Part shown: positions 23,122-30,505 of the stretch, piece after piece
Layout of the letters: every line of letters starts with the position of its first letter
Numbering within the stretch: position 1 is the first letter of the stretch
Source of the DNA: an uncultured Lachnospiraceae bacterium
GTDB taxonomy: Bacteria; Bacillota; Clostridia; Lachnospirales; Lachnospiraceae
Length of the DNA: 36,674 bases
Direction of reading: 5' to 3'
NCBI GenBank assembly: GCA_910586005.1
Contig: CAJUHG010000024.1
Coordinates: 1 to 36,674 of the forward strand
Notes under the pieces: generated by a model
The model's database searches: none
What the model saw: only the letters and a program-made list of their open reading frames with translations
What the model was told of the DNA's origin: nothing
Translations under genes and position numbers: made by a program

Positions 23122-24636
23122 ATGGAAATATTAGTGGATAGCAGGCAGATGAAACAATGTGATAAAAATACAATTGAACATTTTGGAGTTCCATCCTTGC
23201 TATTAATGGAACGAGCAGCTCTTAGTGTGGTAGAAGAAATTGATCTATATTTTTCTCAGAAATGCAAACAGACAGAAAAAAAGGTTCTTTTGGTCTGTGG
23301 TTGTGGAAATAATGGAGGAGATGGATTAGCAATTGCTCGTATACTTTGGCAAAGGGGATATAAAATTACAATTGTTATGCCAAAAGAATCTAGAAAATTA
23401 TCTTTAGAATCTAAAACACAAGTAGAGATTTTATATCGTTATGGAATTTCTATGGAAGATACCATACCAGAAAAGGAATTTGATGTGATTGTAGATGCCT
23501 TGTTTGGAGTTGGACTGACCAGAAATTTAGAAGGGATAAATAGAGAATATATCACTTGTATCAATAAAATGAGAGGGCTAAAAATTGCTGTAGATATTCC
23601 CTCTGGGATTCATGCAGATACAGGAGAAATTATGGGAGTTGGCTTTTATGCAGATATAACCATTACCTTTGCTTTTGCAAAATTAGGACTACTGCTTTAT
23701 CCAGGAACTGAGTATGCTGGAAAAGTTCTGGTAAAAGAAATAGGAATTGACAGACATAGTTTTTTAGAAGAAAAACCTATGTTATATTGTCTAGAAAAAA
23801 GTGATTTTATCAATCTTCCAGTGCGAAAAGATTATTCTAATAAAGGTAGTTATGGAAAAGTATTGACAATAGCTGGTCATAAAAACATGGCAGGCGCAGC
23901 ATTTTTAAGTGGAAAGGCTTCTTATGTAGTGGGTTCTGGAATGGTAAGAATTTTTACAGAGGAAACAAATAGAATTATTTTACAACAATCTTTACCAGAG
24001 GCAATTCTTACTACTTATGAAAAAGAGACAAAACAGGAAGTTTTGAAAGACTTATTATTAGAGGCTCTTAACTGGGCAACTGTAGTTGTAGTGGGACCAG
24101 GGCTTGGTCTAGGAGAAACAGCAGAATTTTTGGTAAAAACCACACTAGAGTATGCAAAAATACCAGTTATTTTAGATGCAGATGGATTAAATTTAATTAC
24201 AGAACATTTAGAAAGCTTAAAGACAGCAGAAGCTCCAATCATTGTTACGCCTCATTTGGGAGAAATGGCAAGATTAATAAAAAAAAGCATCATTGACATA
24301 CAAAAACAATTATTGCAAGTTGCGCAGAATTTTTCAAAAGAATATAATGTAACATGTATATTGAAAGATGCAAGGTCCATTACTGCATGGCCAAATGGGA
24401 TTACATTTATTAATACCAGTGGAAATAATGGAATGGCAACAGCAGGAGCAGGAGATGTACTGACAGGTATTCTTGCAGGATTAATTGCGCAAGGAATGGA
24501 AGTAGAGAAGGCTGCTCCTATGGGAGTATATCTTCATGGGGTAGCAGCAGACAAGCAAATGGCAGAGGTTGGAACTTATGGAATGATGGCACAAGATATT
24601 ATAAAAGGCATTTCAAAAGTTCTCAAATCAATATAA
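23122..24636 (+). CDS. nnr: Bifunctional NAD(P)HX epimerase and ADP/ATP-dependent NAD(P)HX dehydratase
   Basis: Repairs hydrated NADH and NADPH. Residues 1-215 are the epimerase (YjeF-N) domain, with CGNNGGDGLAIARIL and the DALFGVGL motif. From about 235 on is the dehydratase (ribokinase-like) domain: GSYGKVLTIAGHKNMAGAAFLSG, the VVGPGLGLG phosphate loop, VTPHLGEMARL, and the catalytic NGMATAGAGDVLTGILAGL. The length of 504 residues is normal. ATG 23122 is chosen since GGAGG ends 5 bases before it. A TTGACA lies upstream (23052-23057) but no good -10 matches it. alr follows at once. Confidence 0.95.
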   Translation: MEILVDSRQMKQCDKNTIEHFGVPSLLLMERAALSVVEEIDLYFSQKCKQTEKKVLLVCGCGNNGGDGLAIARILWQRGYKITIVMPKESRKLSLESKTQVEILYRYGISMEDTIPEKEFDVIVDALFGVGLTRNLEGINREYITCINKMRGLKIAVDIPSGIHADTGEIMGVGFYADITITFAFAKLGLLLYPGTEYAGKVLVKEIGIDRHSFLEEKPMLYCLEKSDFINLPVRKDYSNKGSYGKVLTIAGHKNMAGAAFLSGKASYVVGSGMVRIFTEETNRIILQQSLPEAILTTYEKETKQEVLKDLLLEALNWATVVVVGPGLGLGETAEFLVKTTLEYAKIPVILDADGLNLITEHLESLKTAEAPIIVTPHLGEMARLIKKSIIDIQKQLLQVAQNFSKEYNVTCILKDARSITAWPNGITFINTSGNNGMATAGAGDVLTGILAGLIAQGMEVEKAAPMGVYLHGVAADKQMAEVGTYGMMAQDIIKGISKVLKSI

Positions 24637-24656
24637 ATATGTTACTATTTTGTCAA

Positions 24657-24708
24657 GAAAGGAGAACAGCACTCCTCTCATCACTTAAGGGTAGTGGGTT
24701 TCCGTGCT
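24657..24708 (+). mobile_element. Double hairpin ending in GGGTTTCCGTGCT (possible IS200/IS605 end), copy 2
   Basis: GAAAGGAG (24657-24664) pairs with CTCCTCTC (24672-24679) at 7 of 8 positions. CACT (24682-24685) pairs with AGTG (24693-24696), and then GGTTTCC-G-TGCT (24697-24708). This is the same architecture and tail as 22308-22366. It ends 11 bases before the alr start codon and sequesters the only purine-rich site of the region. Confidence 0.4.
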
Positions 24709-24719
24709 TATTAAATTTT

Positions 24720-25889
24720 ATGAAATCATACAGTAGAGTCTATGCAGAAATAAATCTAGATGCAATCCTTCATAATATGGAACAGATGGAAAAGCGAATA
24801 AAAAAAGATACAAAAATTATGTGTGTCATTAAGACAGATGGATATGGACATGGAGCAGTTCCAATAGGAAGAGAAGTAGAAAAACTTAAGGTCACTTGGG
24901 GATATGCTACAGCTACCGTAGAAGAAGCAGTAATTTTGCGCAGAAATGGTCTAAAAAAGCCTATTCTAGTACTTGGAGCTACCTTTCTAGAACAATATGA
25001 TGCAATTATAAAACAGGATATTCGACCAACAGTTTATTCTTTCAAGCAGGCAGAAGCACTTGAAAATTTTGCAGCAGACACAGGGAAATCATTTACTGTT
25101 CATGTAAAAATAGACACTGGATTAAGTCGACTAGGATTTCAGGTAACAAAAGAAGCAGCCAAAGAAATAGCACAAATTTCAAAGATGCCTCATATTATAT
25201 TAGAAGGGGTATATACCCATTTTGCAAAAGCGGATGATAAAGATAAAACCATGACAGAAAATCAGATAAGAAATTTTGAAAAGATGCGTCAGATGTTAGA
25301 ACAATATAAAGTAACAATTCCAATATTTCATTGTTCTAATAGTGCAGCTATCATTGATATGCCAAAAGCAAATATGAATGTTGTGCGCGCTGGAATTAGT
25401 CTTTATGGGATGTGGCCTTCTAAAGAGGTGCAAAAAGAAAATTTGAATCTACAGCCTGTACTATCTTTAAAAAGTCAAATTGTATTTTTAAAAGAATTGG
25501 AAAAGGGAAGAAGTATTAGTTATGGAGCTATTTATACAACAGAAAAAAATCAAAAAATAGCAACCATTCCAATTGGCTATGGGGATGGTTATCCAAGAAG
25601 CCTTTCAAATAAAGGGTATGTGTTAATACGTGGAAAAGTAGCACCAATTTGTGGGCGTATTTGTATGGATCAATTTATGGTAGATGTGACAAATATCCCT
25701 AATGTGGTAGAGGGAGATACTGTGACTTTAGTAGGAAGAGATGGCATAGAAGAAATTTCTATGGAGCAAATTGGAGAATTATCAGGTAGATTTCATTATG
25801 AATTTGCCTGTGATTTGGGAAAGCGTATTCCTCGTGTTTATCGAAAATCTGGAAAGATTATAGAAACCAGGGATTATTTTGAAGAATAA
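24720..25889 (+). CDS. alr: Alanine racemase
   Basis: PLP enzyme that makes D-alanine for peptidoglycan. The PLP lysine is in MCVIKTDGYGHGAVP; the second catalytic base, Tyr, is in RSISYGAIYTTEKN; GISLYGMWPS and CGRICMDQFMVDVT are conserved. The 389 residues from ATG 24720 match the family start (SRVYAEINLDAILHNM). A longer frame open from 24639 includes the double-hairpin element and is rejected. No Shine-Dalgarno sequence lies near the start. The gene precedes a mazF-type gene, as in Bacillus alr-ndoAI-ndoA. Confidence 0.96.
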   Translation: MKSYSRVYAEINLDAILHNMEQMEKRIKKDTKIMCVIKTDGYGHGAVPIGREVEKLKVTWGYATATVEEAVILRRNGLKKPILVLGATFLEQYDAIIKQDIRPTVYSFKQAEALENFAADTGKSFTVHVKIDTGLSRLGFQVTKEAAKEIAQISKMPHIILEGVYTHFAKADDKDKTMTENQIRNFEKMRQMLEQYKVTIPIFHCSNSAAIIDMPKANMNVVRAGISLYGMWPSKEVQKENLNLQPVLSLKSQIVFLKELEKGRSISYGAIYTTEKNQKIATIPIGYGDGYPRSLSNKGYVLIRGKVAPICGRICMDQFMVDVTNIPNVVEGDTVTLVGRDGIEEISMEQIGELSGRFHYEFACDLGKRIPRVYRKSGKIIETRDYFEE

Positions 25890-26009
25890 ACTGAATACAC
25901 ACGAAAAAATTGGGAAGAATAGGAAATGAGAATTGCTGAAATGAAATATTCTATAATAAGGAGATTTAAAACAGCAAAACAACCTATAAATTTTTGGAGT
26001 GTGAGAAAA

Positions 26010-26357
26010 GTGGTTATTCATAGAGGAGATATTTTTTATGCTGATTTGCGGCCAGTGATTGGCTCTGAACAAGGAGGGATTCGACCTGTACTGATTATAC
26101 AGAATGATGTGGGAAATCGACACAGTCCTACTGTAATTTGTGCGGCGATCACATCTAAAATGAACAAAGCAAAACTTCCAACTCATGTAGAATTGGAAGC
26201 ATCAAGATATGATTTAATGAAAGATTCTGTTGTACTTTTAGAGCAACTTCGTACCATTGATAAACAACGGCTGAAAGATAAGGTATGTCGTTTAGATAAT
26301 GAAATTTTAAAAAAAGTAGATAGGGCACTTGAAATCAGTTTGGAATTGTATACATAA
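26010..26357 (+). CDS. ndoA (mazF): MazF/EndoA-type mRNA endoribonuclease toxin, no adjacent antitoxin
   Basis: The PemK-fold protein reads VVIHRGDIFYADLRPVIGSEQGGIRPVLIIQND, with the GSEQGG loop, RPVLIIQN, AAITSK and LLEQLRTIDKQRL motifs that align directly with Bacillus EndoA. About 115 residues from GTG 26010, the usual toxin length; an upstream ATG at 25926 would add 28 unconserved residues, and GGAG lies about 10 bases before the GTG. The antitoxin (RHH protein EndoAI) that lies between alr and ndoA in Bacillus is absent: only 120 bases separate alr from this gene and no other frame there is coding. Either the antitoxin lies elsewhere or the toxin is solitary. Confidence 0.93.
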   Translation: MVIHRGDIFYADLRPVIGSEQGGIRPVLIIQNDVGNRHSPTVICAAITSKMNKAKLPTHVELEASRYDLMKDSVVLLEQLRTIDKQRLKDKVCRLDNEILKKVDRALEISLELYT

Positions 26358-26360
26358 ATC

Positions 26361-26389
26361 TTGACTAATATACCTTAAAATGGTATATT
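26361..26389 (+). promoter_or_regulatory. Promoter with 8-bp inverted repeat in the spacer, for the CNNM gene
   Basis: TTGACT (26361-26366), 17 bases, TATATT (26384-26389). A perfect inverted repeat, AATATACC (26367-26374) and GGTATATT (26382-26389), fills the spacer and overlaps the -10. A repressor site is the natural reading; no T-run follows, so it is unlikely to be just a terminator of mazF. Confidence 0.55.
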
Positions 26390-26439
26390 TCAAGTGTTCT
26401 TATCCACTTTGTTTTACAAATGCAAAAGGAGTCGAAAGA

Positions 26440-27819
26440 ATGGATGATGGCGGTAGTCCGGTCATAGGACTGATAATATTTTTGGCGTTAGTGATTGTAA
26501 ATGGAAGTTTATATGGATTTCTTACAGCTTTGGGGGAGACACCAGAAAACCAAATAGAAAAACGTGCAGAAGAAGGTAGTAAACAGGCACTTTGGTTATT
26601 GAAAGTCTTGGATTTTCCTTATCAGGTAAGACATGCAATTCAAATTGCTATTATGTTGGTAAACAGTGTATTTGGTATTTATCTCATACATTTTCTTAGA
26701 AAGGTTTTAGAACCTTATTTATTGCAAAATAAAGTAAAGACCAGTTTACAATTTTGTTTTTTTTCCTTAGCAGTATTGATAATTGTCTTTCTTTTTTCTA
26801 TATTTGGGATTATTGTACCTCAAAAAATTGCAGCAAGACATCCTGAAAAATGGTTATTTTCATTGACAGGCATCCTTCATGGAATAGTAAATATATTAAA
26901 TATTTTTACATATCCAGCAGAAAAGTTATCAAATCTAGCAGTAAGACTTACAGGAATAGACCCCAATGCTAATTTTGATGATGTGACAGAAGAAGAAATT
27001 ATCTCTATGGTAAAAGAAGGACATGAGCAAGGAGTACTTCAGGCAAGTGAAGCAGAAATGATTCATAATATATTTGCATTTGATGACAAAGAAGCAAAGG
27101 ACATTATGACTCATAGAAAACATGTAGTTGCTATTGATGGTAGCATGCAGCTTCGAGAAGTGTTAGAATTTATTTTAGAGGGAAACAATTCTAGATTTCC
27201 TGTATACAAAGAAGATATAGACAATATTATTGGTATCATACATATGAAAGATGTTATGATAGAAAGTCGCAAAGGAATCTATTTAGATTGGGCGATACAA
27301 GATATTCCAAAATTAGTGCGGGAAGCAGTATTTATTCCAGAGACTAGAAATATCAATGATTTATTTAAGGGCATGCAATCACAAAAAAATCATATGGTAA
27401 TTGTTGTGGATGAATATGGACAGACTGCTGGAATTGTTGCGATGGAAGATATTTTAGAAGAGATTGTAGGAAATATATTTGATGAATATGATAAAGAAGA
27501 AACGATGATTATTTCACAGTCAGATGGAAGTTATCTTATGAGTGGTATGGCGCCTTTTGATGAGGTATGTGAGACTTTGCAGATTTCATTAGAAGAAGCT
27601 GAGTATGAGACATTAAATGGTTTCCTAATTTCACTTCTTGGCAAGATACCAGGAGAAAATGAACAGTTTGAATTAGATTTTCAAGATTGGCATTTTTATA
27701 TCCTGTCTGTTAGGGATAAGATTATCAATACCATAAGAGTAACTAAACTTCAAAAAAATAGAAATAGGGTGATTTCAAAATCAGGAGAGTTGAAAGAATT
27801 AGAAGAAATCAATTCTTAA
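26440..27819 (+). CDS. HlyC/CorC (CNNM) family membrane protein
   Basis: Probable divalent-cation (Mg2+/Co2+) transporter or efflux protein. Residues 1-190 are a DUF21/CNNM domain with about four hydrophobic segments. A CBS-domain pair follows (about 200-330; DDKEAKDIMTHRKHVVAIDG and GIIHMKDVMIE). The C-terminal CorC_HlyC domain (from about 360, QSDGSYLMSGMAPFDEV) completes the family order. ATG 26440 is chosen since AAAGGAG lies about 9 bases ahead; the frame is open from 26380 but lies in the promoter. The inverted repeat in its promoter suggests metal- or ligand-controlled expression, which is an inference. Confidence 0.9.
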   Translation: MDDGGSPVIGLIIFLALVIVNGSLYGFLTALGETPENQIEKRAEEGSKQALWLLKVLDFPYQVRHAIQIAIMLVNSVFGIYLIHFLRKVLEPYLLQNKVKTSLQFCFFSLAVLIIVFLFSIFGIIVPQKIAARHPEKWLFSLTGILHGIVNILNIFTYPAEKLSNLAVRLTGIDPNANFDDVTEEEIISMVKEGHEQGVLQASEAEMIHNIFAFDDKEAKDIMTHRKHVVAIDGSMQLREVLEFILEGNNSRFPVYKEDIDNIIGIIHMKDVMIESRKGIYLDWAIQDIPKLVREAVFIPETRNINDLFKGMQSQKNHMVIVVDEYGQTAGIVAMEDILEEIVGNIFDEYDKEETMIISQSDGSYLMSGMAPFDEVCETLQISLEEAEYETLNGFLISLLGKIPGENEQFELDFQDWHFYILSVRDKIINTIRVTKLQKNRNRVISKSGELKELEEINS

Positions 27820-27908
27820 CAACATATATCTTAAAAGTAGGATATCATTAAATAATAAAAATTAAAAATAAAGAAAGAATTATACAAAAATAGAAAAGAG
27901 GAAAGAAT

Positions 27909-28637
27909 ATGTCAGGACATTCTAAATTTGCTAATATTAAACACAAAAAAGAGAAAAATGATGCCGCAAAGGGAAAAATATTTACCATTATTGGAAGAGA
28001 ACTTGCAGTTGCAGTAAAAGAGGGAGGCGCTGATCCAGCAAATAACAGTAGGCTGCGTGATGTAATTGCAAAGGCAAAAGCCAATAATATGCCAAATGAT
28101 ACTATTGATAGAGGGATTAAAAAGGCTGCTGGTGATGCTAATTCTGTAAATTATGAATTTGTGTCTTATGAAGGCTATGGACCAAATGGAACAGCTATTA
28201 TTGTAGATGCTTTAACAGATAATAAAAATCGTACTGCGGCGAATGTAAGAAGTGCATTTACAAAAGGCTATGGAAATGTAGGGACACCAGGCTGTGTATC
28301 CTATATGTTTGACAAAAAAGGTCAAATTATTATAGACAAAGAAGAATGTGAGATGGATGCAGATGATCTTATGATGACTGCTTTAGATTCAGGAGCAGAA
28401 GACTTTGCAGAAGAAGAAGATAGCTTTGAAATTATTACAGACCCAGAAGCATTTAGTGAAGTGCGTCAAAAATTAGAAGAAGCAGGAATTGTTATGGCTT
28501 CTGCAGAAGTGACTATGATTCCTCAAACTTGGGTGGAATTGACAGATGAGACTGCCATTAAAAATTTGCAAAAAACCTTAGATTTATTAGAGGAAGATGA
28601 TGATGTGCAAGCTGTATATCATAATTGGGACGAGTAA
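27909..28637 (+). CDS. yebC: YebC/PmpR-family protein
   Basis: Members of this family act as transcriptional regulators or, in recent work, as translation factors at polyproline stalls. The 242 residues begin MSGHSKFANIKHKKEKNDAAKGK, a hallmark start. The stretches RLRDVIAKAKANNMPNDTIDRGIKKA and YEGYGPNGTAIIVDALTDNKNRTAANVRSAF are conserved, and the acidic C-terminal region (LLEEDDDVQAVYHNWDE) closes a complete protein. GAGGAAAG precedes the ATG. Confidence 0.97.
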   Translation: MSGHSKFANIKHKKEKNDAAKGKIFTIIGRELAVAVKEGGADPANNSRLRDVIAKAKANNMPNDTIDRGIKKAAGDANSVNYEFVSYEGYGPNGTAIIVDALTDNKNRTAANVRSAFTKGYGNVGTPGCVSYMFDKKGQIIIDKEECEMDADDLMMTALDSGAEDFAEEEDSFEIITDPEAFSEVRQKLEEAGIVMASAEVTMIPQTWVELTDETAIKNLQKTLDLLEEDDDVQAVYHNWDE

Positions 28638-28670
28638 AAATTTCTATTAATAGAAAAAGATATCACAAAG

Positions 28671-28756
28671 AACTGTTACATTAAGAATGATAGATTCAGG
28701 ATATAATCAATTATATTTTGTGTTGAATTTTCTTAATGTAACAGTTTTTTCTTTTA
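28671..28756 (+). terminator. Strong terminator after yebC with a 17-bp perfect stem
   Basis: Bases 28671-28687 are exactly complementary to 28730-28746, and T-rich TTTTCTTTTATAT follows. The 42-base loop holds its own ATATAAT/ATTATAT hairpin. A separate 16-bp perfect palindrome lies just upstream at 28641-28656. Confidence 0.85.
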
Positions 28757-28860
28757 TATAATAAAATCCTCTCGGAGATACACACGTACAAGAAATATAA
28801 TGACATTAAAGTGACTATACATGGCACGGCAAAGTATTTAGCACCCTCAAGATTAGGGGA
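28757..28860. other. Gap without recognisable genes
   Basis: Part of the 561-base gap between yebC and the sulfhydrylase gene. No coding frame, no RBS, no strong hairpin and no known RNA motif seen here. The remainder of the gap holds the broken small gene below and a leader stem (29145-29175 region, CAGTCAC/GTGATTG) before metY. Confidence 0.5.
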
Positions 28861-28866
28861 AGAGAG

Positions 28867-28895
28867 TTGTAGATAAAAGAAAAGGGTGTTATAAT
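28867..28895 (+). promoter_or_regulatory. Promoter of the broken small-peptide gene
   Basis: TTGTAG (28867-28872), 17 bases, TATAAT (28890-28895), followed 22 bases later by ATG 28918 with GAGAGGAG (28906-28913) as ribosome binding site. All parts of an expressed gene are present. Confidence 0.65.
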
Positions 28896-28917
28896 TTATA
28901 TAAACGAGAGGAGTTAG

Positions 28918-29070
28918 ATGAAAATAAAATTAAATTTATTATAGATTTCATGGTTTGTATTGGTAATAACTATAAGTTTAGGACAAGTAAATATTTTTAC
29001 TGCAGAAGTGGAAGACAGCCATCAGTTAGAACGGACAAGTGCAAATTCATCAGAAAAACAGATGAGATAA
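28918..29070 (+). pseudogene. Probable small exported peptide gene with an in-frame TAG
   Basis: The ATG has a good promoter and ribosome binding site but reads only MKIKLNLL before TAG (28942-28944). Beyond it the same frame continues for 41 codons: ISWFVLVITISLG, a hydrophobic core, then a polar tail with EVEDSHQLERTSANSSEKQ, to TAA. Joined, this looks like a 50-residue signal-peptide-bearing peptide or small lipoprotein-like protein. One base change would restore it. It could equally be a real nonsense decay remnant or, less likely, translated by suppression. A 43-codon frame beginning near 28950 in another phase has no RBS and is less gene-like. Confidence 0.5.
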
Positions 29071-29198
29071 AATTAAAATAGATTTCATCTTAATCTAGCA
29101 TAAATTTGACATATGTGCTAAAATTGTATCAAAGAAATTTTTGGCAGTCACTGGTATGTTCAGAGGGGTGATTGTACAGAAACAGGAGGAAATGACAT

Positions 29199-30479
29199 AT
29201 GAGTGATTATCAAATAGAAACAAAATGTATTCAGTCAGGTTGGCATCCTAAGAAAGGAGAGCCAAGAGTATTACCAATTTATCAAAGTACCACTTATAAA
29301 TATGATACCAGTGACCAGATGGGACGATTATTTGATTTGGAAGAAAGTGGTTATTTTTATACAAGATTACAAAATCCCACCAATGATGCAGTGGCAGAAA
29401 AAATCTGTGAATTAGAAGGTGGCGTGGCAGCTATGCTTACCTCTTCTGGACAAGCGGCAAATTATTATGCAGTATTTAATATATGTGAAGCAGGAGACCA
29501 TATGGTGTGTTCTTCTACTGTATATGGAGGAACATTCAATTTATTTGGAGCAACTTTGAAGAAACAAGGAATTTCATGTACTTTTATTGATCCTGATGCT
29601 TCTGAAGAGGAAATTGCTGCTGCATTTTTACCTAATACAAAAGTATTATTTGCAGAGACAATAGCAAATCCTGCATTAGTGGTATTAGATATTGAAAAAT
29701 TTGCAAAAGTAGCCCATAATCATGGTGTCCCATTAATTGTAGATAATACCTTTGCAACTCCCATTAATTGCAGACCTTTTGAATGGGGAGCAGATATTGT
29801 AACACATTCTACCACTAAATATATGGATGGTCATGCTATGTGTGTGGGAGGATGTATTGTAGATAGTGGAAATTTTGATTGGAACCAATATGCAGATAAA
29901 TATCATGGATTGACCAAACCAGATCCAACCTATCATGGGATTATTTATACAGAAAAATTTGGCAAAGGAGCATACATTACTAAGGCGACAGCACAGATTA
30001 TGAGAGATTTAGGTTCCATACAATCTCCACAAAATGCTTTTTTACTTAACGTTGGATTAGAAACACTTCATCTAAGAATGCCTAGACATTGTGAAAATGC
30101 AAAAAAAGTGGCAGAATTTTTAAACGGTCATGAAAAAGTGGCATGGGTAAATTTTGCTGGACTAGAAGATAATAAATACCATGCACTTGCACAAAAATAT
30201 ATGCCAAATGGAACTTGTGGCGTTATTTCCTTTGGATTAAAGGGTGGAAGAGAAGTATCAGTAGAATTTATGGATCAGTTAAAAATGATAGCAATTGTTA
30301 CTCATGTGGCAGATGCTAGAACTTGTGTACTTCATCCAGCAAGTCATACTCATAGACAGATGACAGATGAACAATTACTAGAAGCAGGCGTAGCGCCAGA
30401 TTTGATTCGACTTTCTGTAGGAATTGAAAACGCTAAGGATATTATTGCTGATTTAGAACAAGCATTGAAAACAATATAA
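29199..30479 (+). CDS. metY: O-acetylhomoserine sulfhydrylase (aminocarboxypropyltransferase)
   Basis: PLP-dependent Cys/Met-metabolism enzyme: makes homocysteine from O-acetylhomoserine and sulfide. The 426-residue length and the insert SGNFDWNQYADKYHGLTKPDPTYHG are typical of the MetY group rather than the shorter MetB/MGL proteins. The PLP lysine is K207 in HSTTKYMDGHA; YTRLQNPTNDAVAEKI and the C-terminal HPASHTHRQMTDEQ are conserved. A TTGACA (29107-29112) lies upstream with a weak -10, and GGAGG precedes the ATG. No SAM riboswitch or T-box core is visible in the leader. Confidence 0.92.
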   Translation: MSDYQIETKCIQSGWHPKKGEPRVLPIYQSTTYKYDTSDQMGRLFDLEESGYFYTRLQNPTNDAVAEKICELEGGVAAMLTSSGQAANYYAVFNICEAGDHMVCSSTVYGGTFNLFGATLKKQGISCTFIDPDASEEEIAAAFLPNTKVLFAETIANPALVVLDIEKFAKVAHNHGVPLIVDNTFATPINCRPFEWGADIVTHSTTKYMDGHAMCVGGCIVDSGNFDWNQYADKYHGLTKPDPTYHGIIYTEKFGKGAYITKATAQIMRDLGSIQSPQNAFLLNVGLETLHLRMPRHCENAKKVAEFLNGHEKVAWVNFAGLEDNKYHALAQKYMPNGTCGVISFGLKGGREVSVEFMDQLKMIAIVTHVADARTCVLHPASHTHRQMTDEQLLEAGVAPDLIRLSVGIENAKDIIADLEQALKTI

Positions 30480-30505
30480 AATAATTGAATTTTGGAGGAT
30501 TAGTT

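Noticed and set aside
24639..24719. Upstream ATG start for alr
   Set aside because: The added 27 residues are encoded by the double-hairpin element, are not conserved in the family and lack a ribosome binding site.
25890..26009. Hidden antitoxin gene between alr and mazF
   Set aside because: The only open frame is in phase with mazF itself and would be an N-terminal extension; no separate RHH-like product is encoded.
29071..29198. SAM riboswitch or T-box before metY
   Set aside because: No conserved SAM-I or T-box core sequence visible. Only a short CAGTCAC/GTGATTG stem was found in the leader.
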